DNA from: Arthrobacter terricola
GTDB taxonomy: Bacteria > Actinomycetota > Actinomycetes > Actinomycetales > Micrococcaceae
Direction: 5' to 3'
DNA length: 64,000 bases
NCBI RefSeq assembly: GCF_004354015.1
Contig: NZ_SMRU01000011.1
Location: forward strand, 93,941-157,940
The notes beneath the pieces are model-generated. The model ran no database searches. It saw only the letters and a program-made list of their open reading frames with translations, and was not told the origin of the DNA. This document shows, one piece after another, positions 53,351 to 61,547 of this stretch. Positions within the stretch are counted from its first letter, which is position 1; each line of letters begins with the position of its first letter. The position numbers and the translations under genes are program-made.

Positions 53351-56300
53351 TCACCGCTGGGCCAACGTCCGCAAAAGCTTCAATGCTACCGCAATGGACG
53401 CAATGTCCACCCGGCCCGGTTGCGTGACCTCGGCGAAGGTGCTCTTGATCCGGCCGAGGTGTTCCTCGCGTCCGCGCTCCCACGCTTCGATGCGTTCCAT
53501 GGCGGAAGCCCCGGAGATGTCGCTTCCCGGTGTGGACCGCAGGACAGAAGTGGTAATTTCCACCACGGCGGAATAGGCGTCGTCCCTCAGGGACGCCCGT
53601 GCAAGGGCCTCCCACCTGGTTCCGCGCGGCAGGTCCGTGATCCGCAGCAGGAGGACGCCGACGCCAAAAGCGTGAATCACCGTATGGTACATCTCGGCGA
53701 TCGTGGTGAGGGGTTCATCCACTTGCTCGGACACGAGCGAAATATCGAGGAGGGAGAAGCTTTCCAACAGATCGGACGCGCGGCGCCCCAACTCGGGCGG
53801 CATCCCGGCGTCGTTCCAGTGGGCCAGCCGCGCGTTGGCGCGCTCACGGTCCGAGCCTCGCAGGAATTCCGTTGTCCGGTTCCGCAGAAGGTCCAAGGTG
53901 GGCATGATCCGCTTCATGGCTACCTCGACGGGCTGGTCCCGGTGGTCGTGGGTCACGTACCAGCGGGTAGCCCTGTCAAGGAGCCGCCGGAGCGGCCGAG
54001 TCGCCTCCACCGCATGTCTACCGGGTATCCCGGGCGGTAGTTCGGCCAGCCCGTCCACGAACTGTTGCAAGGCGTAGGCCTCGCGGACAACCACGAAAGC
54101 CCGGGCGAGGGCAGCGGCGCTGGCGGTGGTTTCCTCGATCGCGCGGAACGCGAACGTAATTCCGCCCAGGTTGATCATGTCGTTCGCCACTATGGTGCAG
54201 ATGATCTGGCGACGCAGCGGGTGGGAGTCGAGTTCGACGTCGAAACGTTCGGAAAGCTGCTCCGGAAAGTAAGTGCGCAGTACCCGTCCGAACCAAGGGT
54301 CGTCAGCGAAATCGCTCGCGGTGAGCTCCTTGGCGAGCTGGATCTTCGCGTAGGCAGCAAGCACCGACATTTCAGGCGCAGTCAGTCCCTTGCCCGCAGC
54401 CAGCCGCTCCTGCAGTTCTTCGTCGCTCGGCAAGGCCTCCAAATCACGGTCCAATCCGCCCGCGGCCTCCAGCCACTCCATGAAGCGCTCAAATCCGGGC
54501 GTAAGTTCCGGGGACATGTGCCGGTCGTTGAATAGGAGCACGTTCTGGTCCGCGTTGTTTGCAAGGACAAGGCGCGCCACCTCATCTGTCATGGACTGCA
54601 ACAAGCCAGTCCGCTCCTCGGCGCCCATCCTCCGTGCCGCAATCATCCGGTCAAGGAAAATCTTGATATTGACCTCATGGTCCGAGCAATCCACCCCGGC
54701 CGAATTGTCTATCGCGTCCGTGTTAAGCAGGACGCCGGCCGACGCCGCCTCGATCCGGCCGCGCTGGGTCACTCCAAGGTTTCCGCCCTCTGCCACAACC
54801 CGTGCGCGCACCTGCGAGCCGTCAATGCGGATGGAGTCGTTGGCTTTGTCCCCCACTTGGGCATTGGTCTCGGTGGATGCCTTGATATAGGTCCCGATCC
54901 CTCCGTTGTAGAGCAGGTCCACGGGCGCCTTGAGGATCGCCTGCAGGAGCGACTGCGGCGCGAGCGAACGGACAGCAGGATCCAACCCAAGGCAATCCCT
55001 GACCTCATCGCTGATATCTATCGCCTTCAATCCGCGGGAATGCACACCGCCGCCGGCACTGATCAGCAAGGGGTCGTAGTCGGCCCAGGATGATCGTGGA
55101 AGCCGGAAAAGCCGCTCCCGTTCGCGGAAGGAAACTGCCGGGTCCGGCGCGGGGTCGAGGAAAATGTGGCGATGGTCGAAGGCCGCGACCAGGCGGATGT
55201 GCGGCGAGAGGAGCATGCCGTTTCCAAACACGTCGCCGCTCATGTCGCCGACCCCGGCCACGGTGATTCCCTGCTCCTGCGGATCGATCCCGAGTTCCTT
55301 GAAATGGTGCTTCACGGATTCCCATGCTCCGCGGGCGGTGATTCCCATCTGTTTGTGGTCATACCCGACGGATCCACCAGAAGCGAAGGCATCGTTCAGC
55401 CAGAAGCCATAAGAGAGCGCCAGCTCATTGGCCGTGTCCGAGAACGTCGCGGTTCCCTTGTCCGCGGCCACCACAAGGTAGAAATCGTCGCCGTCGTAAC
55501 GCTCCACGCCTTCCGGCGGCACCACCATTTCCCCGTCGTCCGTGACCACCAGGTTGTCTGTCACGTCCAGGAGGCCACTGACGAAGATCCGGTAGCATTC
55601 AAGGCCCTCCGCGAACCACGCTTCGCGGTTCACGAGGGGGTCGGCGAGGTGCTTCGGGAAGAATCCTCCTTTGGCGCCTGTAGGAACGATCACCGAATTC
55701 TTCACGTTCTGGGCTTTGACGAGCCCAAGCACCTCCGTGCGGAAATCCTCGCGGCGATCGGACCAGCGAAGCCCGCCCCGTGCCAGGGCGCCGAAACGGA
55801 GGTGGACGCCTTCGACGCGCGGCGAATACACCCAGATCTCGAACTCGGGACGCGGCAGCGGTGCCGCGGCAACCGAGCCTACGTCGATCTTGAAACTCAT
55901 GTGGCCCTTGTCGAGGAAATAGTTCGTGCGTAGCGTCGCTTCGACCAACTCCATGAACGTACGCAACAAACGGTCCGCGTCCAGGACCGGAATGTCGTCA
56001 ATGGCTGCCAGCAACTCTTGCCGGGCCGTCTCTGTTCGCTCAGCCCGGACACCCGGATCCAGTCCCGGCGCGAACCTGGCCTCGAACAGCTCCAGGAGCG
56101 CACGGGTAGCCCGGGCATTCCCCACCAGGGTGTCAACGATGAAGCCATACGAATTGCTTGGACCCAATTGCTGGAGGTACTTCGCATAGCTGCGCAGCAC
56201 TGCCACGCGGCGCCAATCCAGGCGTTCCCGAATGACCAGCACATCAAGCCGATCAGACTCGATCCTGCCTTGCATTGCCGCGGCGAACGCGTCGGCCACC

Positions 56301-58165
56301 AGCCCGCTCGTGGCCTCCGGATCCACCCCGCTTGGATACGTCACCCCAAGGTCATAGAGGAACATGTGCCTCCCGCTTGCGCGACGCACCTCGTATGGCC
56401 TCTGGTCCAGGACCTCCAAGCCAAGGTCGTGCAGAAAAGGAAGGATCTCGGTGAGGCTCCTTGGCCTGGTCAAATACAAGCGGATCCGCGCCGCTCGTTC
56501 CACTCCCCCGCTTGAGTCGAGCACCGGTTCCGGCCTGAGGTAAACCGTCAACAGCGGATCCGCAGCGGGACTCCCTTCCGGGCCACCGCCGTCGAACCTC
56601 TCGAAATTGATGATGTCCCCGACGGCGGACTCCGGCTCATGGTCCGCGCGATAGTTCGCGGGAAACGCGTCCAGCCACGACCCCGACAATCGGCTCGCCT
56701 CACTGGCGGAAAAGCGCTCGCGGATGGCTTCTTCGAGTCCATCCGGCCACGGTCGGGCGGCGGAGACGAGGCGCCGCTCTAGCGCTCGTGCCTGTTCGTC
56801 GGAGATCCCGGCGAGCGAGGCCTGCGCCTCGACGGCGGTACGAAGACGGAAGAAAACCAGGACAACCGGCAGGCCGGTCAGGCGGACATCGAACTCCACC
56901 GAACCTGCCTTGAAAACGAGCCGCAGCTCTTGTTCCATCAAGAGGCGGACGGCGGTGCTGTACTGGCGGCGTGGAATCATCACCGTGGCAGATACCACCC
57001 GGCGGGACTCGTCGATCCGGAGGAAGACGCGCGGCTTCTGCTGCACCCTCGCACGAAGCATGTCGCCCGCCAGCCGCGTGAGCTCGTCCACGCCTGTGTG
57101 GAACAGTTCTTCGCGCGGAAACGCCTCCAGGATGGCGAGCAGTTCCTCACCGCGGTGGGACCGCACTGCTACGCCAAGGGTTTCGCATGCGGAAAGGACC
57201 TTTTCACGAATGATTGGGATCCTCAGCACGGATTGGTGCGCGGCGCCGGCCGTAAACAAGCCCAAGAACCGCAGCGCGCCCACGGCTTCCCCGTCCGGAT
57301 CGAACTCGGTCAAGCGCACCTCATCGAGGTACGCCTGCCTCAGGACCGTGGACCGCTGCCCGGACGTGGCGACCTTCAATGCTTCGCGGGTCGAAAGCCC
57401 GCCGATTGAAGTGTCACGGTCCGGGTTCCTCAACAATCCCAACCCGGTACCCGGCCGAGACGAAAGCGGCCCCCGGCCATCCGCCGTCGTGAGCTCCTCA
57501 AAACCGAGGAACACGAAGTTGCCGTCGTCGAGCCACCGAAGCAATCCCGCGATGTGTTCCGCGGGCGGCACAGCGCCGCGGGGAAGTTTTGGCGCGGAAG
57601 CGATGACTTCTCCCAACCGTCCGTGGATGGCGGCGGCGTCGGCGGCCACCATCGCGACACCGTTCAGAACGCGGTGCAGCCGGTCCGTCATTTCCGCCAC
57701 CGCTGCACTGTCCGCGAGCAAGCCGATTTCCGCCGCGAGCCAGACCTCGTTGGCAATGTATTTCCCGGCCACGCCGTTCCCGGGAGACGAAACAGGATCA
57801 ACTTCGACCAAGGCGTGGGTCACTTCATCCCGGGAAACGCGGAACGTCGGGTGAACCAGCAATCGGATCGGCGAGTCGTCCCGGCCCAGCTCCGCCGTGA
57901 TGGAATGGACCAGATAGGGAAGGTCGTCCGCCACTATCGCCACGATGCTCGCGTCCAGTTCATTGAAGATCCCGACGGCGGCCTGGCCGGGTTCGCGCGC
58001 TGACGCCAACTCGAGGTGGTGGCGCGCCCACGCATCAAGCGCCTCGGCGCCGTAGCCGTGCAGGTCCTCCTCCGAAAGCTGTGCGAAGTAGCCCGCCAGG
58101 AAGGCCTCGCTCACTCCGGGCATAGCCGACTTGCCGCGTTCCGCTGAAAAGGGGATGTCAGCCAT
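53351..58165 (-). CDS. gdh: NAD-specific glutamate dehydrogenase (large, GDH-180 type)
   Basis: A 1604-residue cytosolic enzyme deaminating glutamate to 2-oxoglutarate. The order is N-terminal ACT-like regulatory region (about 1-700), central catalytic domain with GALARGGLRWSDRREDFRTEVLGLVKAQNVKNSVIVPTGAKGGFFPK (lysines of the glutamate site) and GVGDMSGDVFGNGML (NAD fold), then a long C-terminal helical domain. Size and layout match actinobacterial enzymes such as mycobacterial Gdh. ATG 58165 with GGTGG upstream is chosen; ATG 58123 would remove 14 residues. It stands alone after the DksA gene on the same strand. Confidence 0.92.
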   Translation of the reverse strand: MADIPFSAERGKSAMPGVSEAFLAGYFAQLSEEDLHGYGAEALDAWARHHLELASAREPGQAAVGIFNELDASIVAIVADDLPYLVHSITAELGRDDSPIRLLVHPTFRVSRDEVTHALVEVDPVSSPGNGVAGKYIANEVWLAAEIGLLADSAAVAEMTDRLHRVLNGVAMVAADAAAIHGRLGEVIASAPKLPRGAVPPAEHIAGLLRWLDDGNFVFLGFEELTTADGRGPLSSRPGTGLGLLRNPDRDTSIGGLSTREALKVATSGQRSTVLRQAYLDEVRLTEFDPDGEAVGALRFLGLFTAGAAHQSVLRIPIIREKVLSACETLGVAVRSHRGEELLAILEAFPREELFHTGVDELTRLAGDMLRARVQQKPRVFLRIDESRRVVSATVMIPRRQYSTAVRLLMEQELRLVFKAGSVEFDVRLTGLPVVLVFFRLRTAVEAQASLAGISDEQARALERRLVSAARPWPDGLEEAIRERFSASEASRLSGSWLDAFPANYRADHEPESAVGDIINFERFDGGGPEGSPAADPLLTVYLRPEPVLDSSGGVERAARIRLYLTRPRSLTEILPFLHDLGLEVLDQRPYEVRRASGRHMFLYDLGVTYPSGVDPEATSGLVADAFAAAMQGRIESDRLDVLVIRERLDWRRVAVLRSYAKYLQQLGPSNSYGFIVDTLVGNARATRALLELFEARFAPGLDPGVRAERTETARQELLAAIDDIPVLDADRLLRTFMELVEATLRTNYFLDKGHMSFKIDVGSVAAAPLPRPEFEIWVYSPRVEGVHLRFGALARGGLRWSDRREDFRTEVLGLVKAQNVKNSVIVPTGAKGGFFPKHLADPLVNREAWFAEGLECYRIFVSGLLDVTDNLVVTDDGEMVVPPEGVERYDGDDFYLVVAADKGTATFSDTANELALSYGFWLNDAFASGGSVGYDHKQMGITARGAWESVKHHFKELGIDPQEQGITVAGVGDMSGDVFGNGMLLSPHIRLVAAFDHRHIFLDPAPDPAVSFRERERLFRLPRSSWADYDPLLISAGGGVHSRGLKAIDISDEVRDCLGLDPAVRSLAPQSLLQAILKAPVDLLYNGGIGTYIKASTETNAQVGDKANDSIRIDGSQVRARVVAEGGNLGVTQRGRIEAASAGVLLNTDAIDNSAGVDCSDHEVNIKIFLDRMIAARRMGAEERTGLLQSMTDEVARLVLANNADQNVLLFNDRHMSPELTPGFERFMEWLEAAGGLDRDLEALPSDEELQERLAAGKGLTAPEMSVLAAYAKIQLAKELTASDFADDPWFGRVLRTYFPEQLSERFDVELDSHPLRRQIICTIVANDMINLGGITFAFRAIEETTASAAALARAFVVVREAYALQQFVDGLAELPPGIPGRHAVEATRPLRRLLDRATRWYVTHDHRDQPVEVAMKRIMPTLDLLRNRTTEFLRGSDRERANARLAHWNDAGMPPELGRRASDLLESFSLLDISLVSEQVDEPLTTIAEMYHTVIHAFGVGVLLLRITDLPRGTRWEALARASLRDDAYSAVVEITTSVLRSTPGSDISGASAMERIEAWERGREEHLGRIKSTFAEVTQPGRVDIASIAVALKLLRTLAQR

Positions 58166-58386
58166 GCCACCGCACCTCCACCGCGGGGTGACATCGCCCG
58201 ATGCAGACAGCACCGAGGGCTCCCGCTTCCATCCATCATGGCGGCAGGCACCACGACCGTCCAGAGAACCGGGCACCGAAAAACGTGGAAAAATTTCCGG
58301 ACGTAGTGTCGGATTGGGGCAATGCTGTTCGTCGGATAGTCGGGAAGCCGTCCAACCGGGGCGGCCCGCCAAAGGAGATGATTCGA

Positions 58387-58716
58387 ATGCAGTACCTGGT
58401 TTCAGTAGTCAACGACAACACCGACTTCGCCACCGGCAGCGAACAAGCCGCAATCGACCTGTTCAACGACCAGCTCATCGCCGACGGCAACTGGGTCTTT
58501 GCCGCCGGACTCGCCGCGCCGGAATCTTCCACCGTCGTCGACAACCGGCGCGAAGGACCCGTGTTCACGGACGGACCATTCGTGGAGACGAAAGAGTTCA
58601 TCGTGGGCTTCTGGATCATGGAAGCACCCGATTTGGACGCCGCGCTCAAGTTGGCCGCCGAGGGCTCAAAAGCGTGCAACCGAAAGGTCGAGGTGCGCCC
58701 CGTCCTGCAGCCATGA
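58387..58716 (+). CDS. YCII/DGPF-domain protein, partner of an ECF sigma factor
   Basis: A 109-residue YCII-related protein with the DGPF motif at D62-F65 (FTDGPFVETKEF). The core fold ends with VEVRPVLQ. AAAGGAG precedes ATG 58387. The gene overlaps an ECF42-type sigma factor gene by ATGA; this pairing of DGPF proteins with ECF42 sigma factors is established in Actinobacteria. The biochemical role of DGPF proteins is unknown; they are frequently the main target of the sigma factor. Confidence 0.9.
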   Translation: MQYLVSVVNDNTDFATGSEQAAIDLFNDQLIADGNWVFAAGLAAPESSTVVDNRREGPVFTDGPFVETKEFIVGFWIMEAPDLDAALKLAAEGSKACNRKVEVRPVLQP

Positions 58717-59936
58717 CGGACGCACGGGAGGCGATCGCCCAAGCCCATCGCAAGGAATGGGCGCGGGTGGTCGCCTCGCTGGCCCGGCGCTTTGGTGACC
58801 TCGATATTGCCGAAGAGGCCGCCGCCGAGGCGTTCGCCACCGCCGTCGAGCGTTGGCCTGCCGGCGGCGTGCCGCCCAACCCGGGCGCCTGGCTCACCAC
58901 TACGGCGAATCACAAAGCCCTCGACCGGCTGCGACGCGAAGCCAAGCGCGAGGGCAAACATAAGGAAGCACAGATGTTGTACGACGACGTCCCCGCGCCG
59001 CCCGGGACGATCGACGACGACCGGCTCCGGCTGATTTTCACGTGCTGCCACCCGGCACTGGGCATGGAAGCCCGCGTAGCCTTGACGCTGCGCATGCTCG
59101 GCGGGCTGACCGTGGCCGAAATCGCCCGGGCGTTCCTGGCGCAAGAGAGTGCGATCGGACGCCGGATCACCCGGGCAAAGGCCAAGATCGCAGCCGCCCG
59201 CATTCCCTATCGCGTGCCTACTGCCGAGGATCTCCCCGTCCGCGTCGACGGAGTGCTCACAGTCCTCTTCCTCGTCTTCAATGAGGGGTATTTGGCAACG
59301 GGCCCAGGCACCGATCCCCTCCGTCCCCGCCTCACCGACGAGTCAATCCGCCTTACCCGGCTCCTCCACGCGCTCATGCCCTCAGACGGCGAGGTTGCTG
59401 GCCTCCTGGCACTCATGCTCCTCATCGAAGCGCGCCGCACCGCCAGGGTCTCGGCCGACGGCGAGCTCATCCCCCTCGATCAGCAGGACCGCCAAGTTTG
59501 GAACACTACCCTCATCGCTGAGGGTCACAAGTTGGTCCGTGCACGATTGGCCTCCGGGGAGGCTCCGGGACGCTACCAAATCCTCGCGGCGATCAATGCC
59601 GTGCACACTTCAGCCCGCGATGAACGGGATACGGATTGGTCGCAGGTGGTGGCCCTCTATGACCAACTCGTCCTTCGGGATTCCTCGCCGATCGTTGCCC
59701 TCAACCGTGCCGTGGCAATTGCTGAGCTGGATGGCCCGGACGTGGCCCTCGCAACGGTCCGTCGGTTGGAAGGGAGCTTGGCCGGGTATCGCGCTTTCCA
59801 CGCAACCCGTGCCGAGCTGCTTCGCCGGTTGGGCCGCAAAGAGGAATCCCGGGACGCCTACGGCGAAGCCATCCGCCTGCCCGGCAACGACGCGGAAACC
59901 GCCCACCTGACCCGGCGGCGCGAACAACTCAAGTAG
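58713..59936 (+). CDS. ECF42-type RNA polymerase sigma factor with C-terminal TPR extension
   Basis: A 407-residue sigma factor. Region sigma2 (residues 10-80: RVVASLARRFGDLDIAEEAAAEAFA, NPGAWLTTTANHKALDRLRR) and sigma4 (about 110-165, LTVAEIARAFLAQESAIGRRITRAK) are followed by a 230-residue helical extension with TPR-like repeats (LNRAVAIAELDGPD, YRAFHATRAELLRRLGRKEESRDAY). No anti-sigma factor gene is nearby, as expected for this group, in which the C-terminal extension is needed for activity. ATGA overlap with the DGPF gene gives the start. Confidence 0.93.
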   Translation: MTDAREAIAQAHRKEWARVVASLARRFGDLDIAEEAAAEAFATAVERWPAGGVPPNPGAWLTTTANHKALDRLRREAKREGKHKEAQMLYDDVPAPPGTIDDDRLRLIFTCCHPALGMEARVALTLRMLGGLTVAEIARAFLAQESAIGRRITRAKAKIAAARIPYRVPTAEDLPVRVDGVLTVLFLVFNEGYLATGPGTDPLRPRLTDESIRLTRLLHALMPSDGEVAGLLALMLLIEARRTARVSADGELIPLDQQDRQVWNTTLIAEGHKLVRARLASGEAPGRYQILAAINAVHTSARDERDTDWSQVVALYDQLVLRDSSPIVALNRAVAIAELDGPDVALATVRRLEGSLAGYRAFHATRAELLRRLGRKEESRDAYGEAIRLPGNDAETAHLTRRREQLK

Positions 59937-60133
59937 GCCCCGGGCCTCGCTCACGGCTGGCCGTCCTGGGCCGGACGCCCCCGCGTATCGGGGCCTTGGG
60001 AGAGCCTTAAGCGGATCTTTAAGCAAACTTGATCCAACCCTGACCGGATCCCTGCACCGTCCTAAAACTGCTGCATCACTGTGGAATCAACAGCAACACA
60101 GCCACCAGAGCTACCACGGAACGGACGACGATC

Positions 60134-60211
60134 ATGGGCCTGAACCTGAAAACCACCACCGGCAAAGTCATCGCCTCCCTGGCCCTCGTCGGCACCGCCA
60201 CCAACCAGTAA
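60134..60211 (+). CDS. 25-residue leader-like ORF resembling the start of a TasA/CalY-type secreted protein
   Basis: Encodes MGLNLKTTTGKVIASLALVG-TATNQ, which looks like the N-terminus and hydrophobic core of a SipW-dependent TasA/CalY signal peptide, then stops at TAA without a mature part. A perfect hairpin follows 11 bases later, and a SipW-type signal peptidase gene starts 95 bases after the stop. It may be a truncated remnant of the substrate gene or a short leader peptide. The resemblance is from memory. Confidence 0.5.
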   Translation: MGLNLKTTTGKVIASLALVGTATNQ

Positions 60212-60222
60212 CAACCCCTACT

Positions 60223-60259
60223 CGCCCTCCGCCGTCGATGCCCCTCACGGCGGAGGGCG
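60223..60259 (+). terminator. Perfect 13-bp GC-rich hairpin before the signal peptidase gene
   Basis: CGCCCTCCGCCGT (60223-60235) and ACGGCGGAGGGCG (60247-60259) are exact reverse complements around an 11-base loop. It sits 11 bases after the short ORF and 47 bases before the next start. No T tract; could terminate, attenuate or stabilise RNA. Confidence 0.6.
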
Positions 60260-60306
60260 GCCCCACCTCCTCCACCTGACGCCACCACAGGACAAGGACC
60301 GCAGCC

Positions 60307-60939
60307 ATGACCGCAACACTGCTCCGCTCCGCAATCACCACCGACGCGGCAGCCCCGGAATCCGGCGCGGGCAGTTCCCGTCAGCGTGGACCCGTAGCCA
60401 AGGTGCTCCGGGCGGTGGTCAATGTCATCGCGACCGTGGTGATGGTCGCGGCGGTGGCGGGGTTCTTGTTTCTCGCGGTCGGGCCCCGCGTCCTGGGCTA
60501 CCAGACCTCCACCATGCTCACCGGCTCCATGTCCCCGCTCATCAACCCCGGCGACGTCGTCGTCACCGTTCCCGTTCCGGTCTCCGACCTCAAAATCGGG
60601 GACATCATCACCTACCACATCCCCGTGCAGGACCAACGCGTCGAAACCCACCGCATCGTGAAACTGGACCTCAACAGCCAAGGCACCGCGACCGTCCAGA
60701 CCAAGGGCGACGCCAACAACGGCCCCGACCCCTGGACCGCCACCCTCGCCACCCCCACCGTCGACCGGGAAATCTTCACCATCCCCCACCTCGGCAACGC
60801 CATCCGCGCCCTCCGCGACCCCATCGCGTTGAAGGTCCTGATGTACGGCGCGCCCGCCGCCCTCGTGGTCATGCTCCTGGTCTCCATCTGGCGCAAAAAG
60901 CCTGAAAACACGCCCACCGAACCAAACCACTCGGCCTAA
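60307..60939 (+). CDS. SipW-type signal peptidase I
   Basis: A 210-residue membrane protease. A hydrophobic segment (residues 36-60) is followed by the catalytic serine S74 in TGSMSP, then the ER/SipW-type histidine H115 (VETHRI) instead of the lysine of P-type peptidases, and GDANNGPDP with the acidic partner. A second hydrophobic segment lies near the C-terminus (LMYGAPAALVVMLLVSIW). In Bacillus, SipW processes TasA and TapA. No intact substrate gene is adjacent here. ATG preceded by GGACAAGGACCGCAGCC. Confidence 0.9.
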   Translation: MTATLLRSAITTDAAAPESGAGSSRQRGPVAKVLRAVVNVIATVVMVAAVAGFLFLAVGPRVLGYQTSTMLTGSMSPLINPGDVVVTVPVPVSDLKIGDIITYHIPVQDQRVETHRIVKLDLNSQGTATVQTKGDANNGPDPWTATLATPTVDREIFTIPHLGNAIRALRDPIALKVLMYGAPAALVVMLLVSIWRKKPENTPTEPNHSA

Positions 60940-60989
60940 CCAAGCAACATCCGATTCCGCCCAAAGGACCTGAAAGAAAGCCGCCGACC

Positions 60990-61532
60990 TTGCGTACAAC
61001 ACGGAGCACCGACCACACGAAGACATTCGGCTCCGTCCTGGCGCCCGCAATCCGGCCCCTGCGTGCCGCGATGCGCGCGTACGCGCTTAGTTGGCGGACG
61101 GCGGCCGCCCTGTCGGGGCTGTTCCTGGGTTCGTTCCGGGTCGGCAGGCTCGCCCGTTACCGCCGCCGTATCGCGTCAAGGCACGCCCTGCCGCCGGCCC
61201 TCGACCACGGGGCAATCCAAAGGCTGGCACACGAATTGCACGACTCCGAGGCAGCCCGCCGCTTCGCCACGAGTTACGCGAGGATGCTTCCCGCCCGCGT
61301 GGAACGGATCGTCCGGGCGTTGGAACACGGCGACGGGCACCAAGCCATGGACGCCGTGTTGAGCTTGAAGATCAGCTCCGCGATGGTCGGGGCGCTTCGG
61401 ATGGAGCAGCACTGTGCCCGGCTGGAGGCGGCGCTCGACAAGACTGACCACGCCGGCGCGGCTGCGGCCGGTGAAGAGGTCAGGCGACACTTGGCGGAAC
61501 TGGTGAGTGCACTCGGGAGTACCGCCGACTGA
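60990..61532 (+). CDS. Degenerate Hpt-like (histidine phosphotransfer fold) protein
   Basis: A 180-residue protein. The C-terminal 110 residues are a four-helix region with SLKISSAMVGALRMEQHCARLEAAL, which aligns with the Hpt consensus A-H-x-L-K-G-S-S-x-x-x-G-A. The phospho-accepting His is replaced (V-L-S-L-K-I-S-S), so phosphotransfer by the usual mechanism is unlikely. The N-terminal 70 residues are Arg/Ala-rich with one hydrophobic patch. TTG 60990 has only weak upstream purines; ATG 61071 is an alternative. Convergent with the GH15 gene. Confidence 0.65.
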   Translation: MRTTRSTDHTKTFGSVLAPAIRPLRAAMRAYALSWRTAAALSGLFLGSFRVGRLARYRRRIASRHALPPALDHGAIQRLAHELHDSEAARRFATSYARMLPARVERIVRALEHGDGHQAMDAVLSLKISSAMVGALRMEQHCARLEAALDKTDHAGAAAAGEEVRRHLAELVSALGSTAD

Positions 61533-61547
61533 CGATGCCCCTGGAAA

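Larger units (their letters stand above)
59937..60306. other. 370-base region between sigma factor and signal peptidase genes
   Basis: Holds the 25-codon ORF at 60134-60211 and the strong hairpin at 60223-60259. A weak hairpin (CCCCGCG/CGGGG) follows the sigma factor stop near 59980. No larger gene is supported on either strand. Confidence 0.5.

Noticed and set aside
53351..58372. 1673-residue version of the glutamate dehydrogenase
   Set aside because: The first 69 residues upstream of 58165 lack family similarity and a ribosome site; ATG 58165 matches the expected length.
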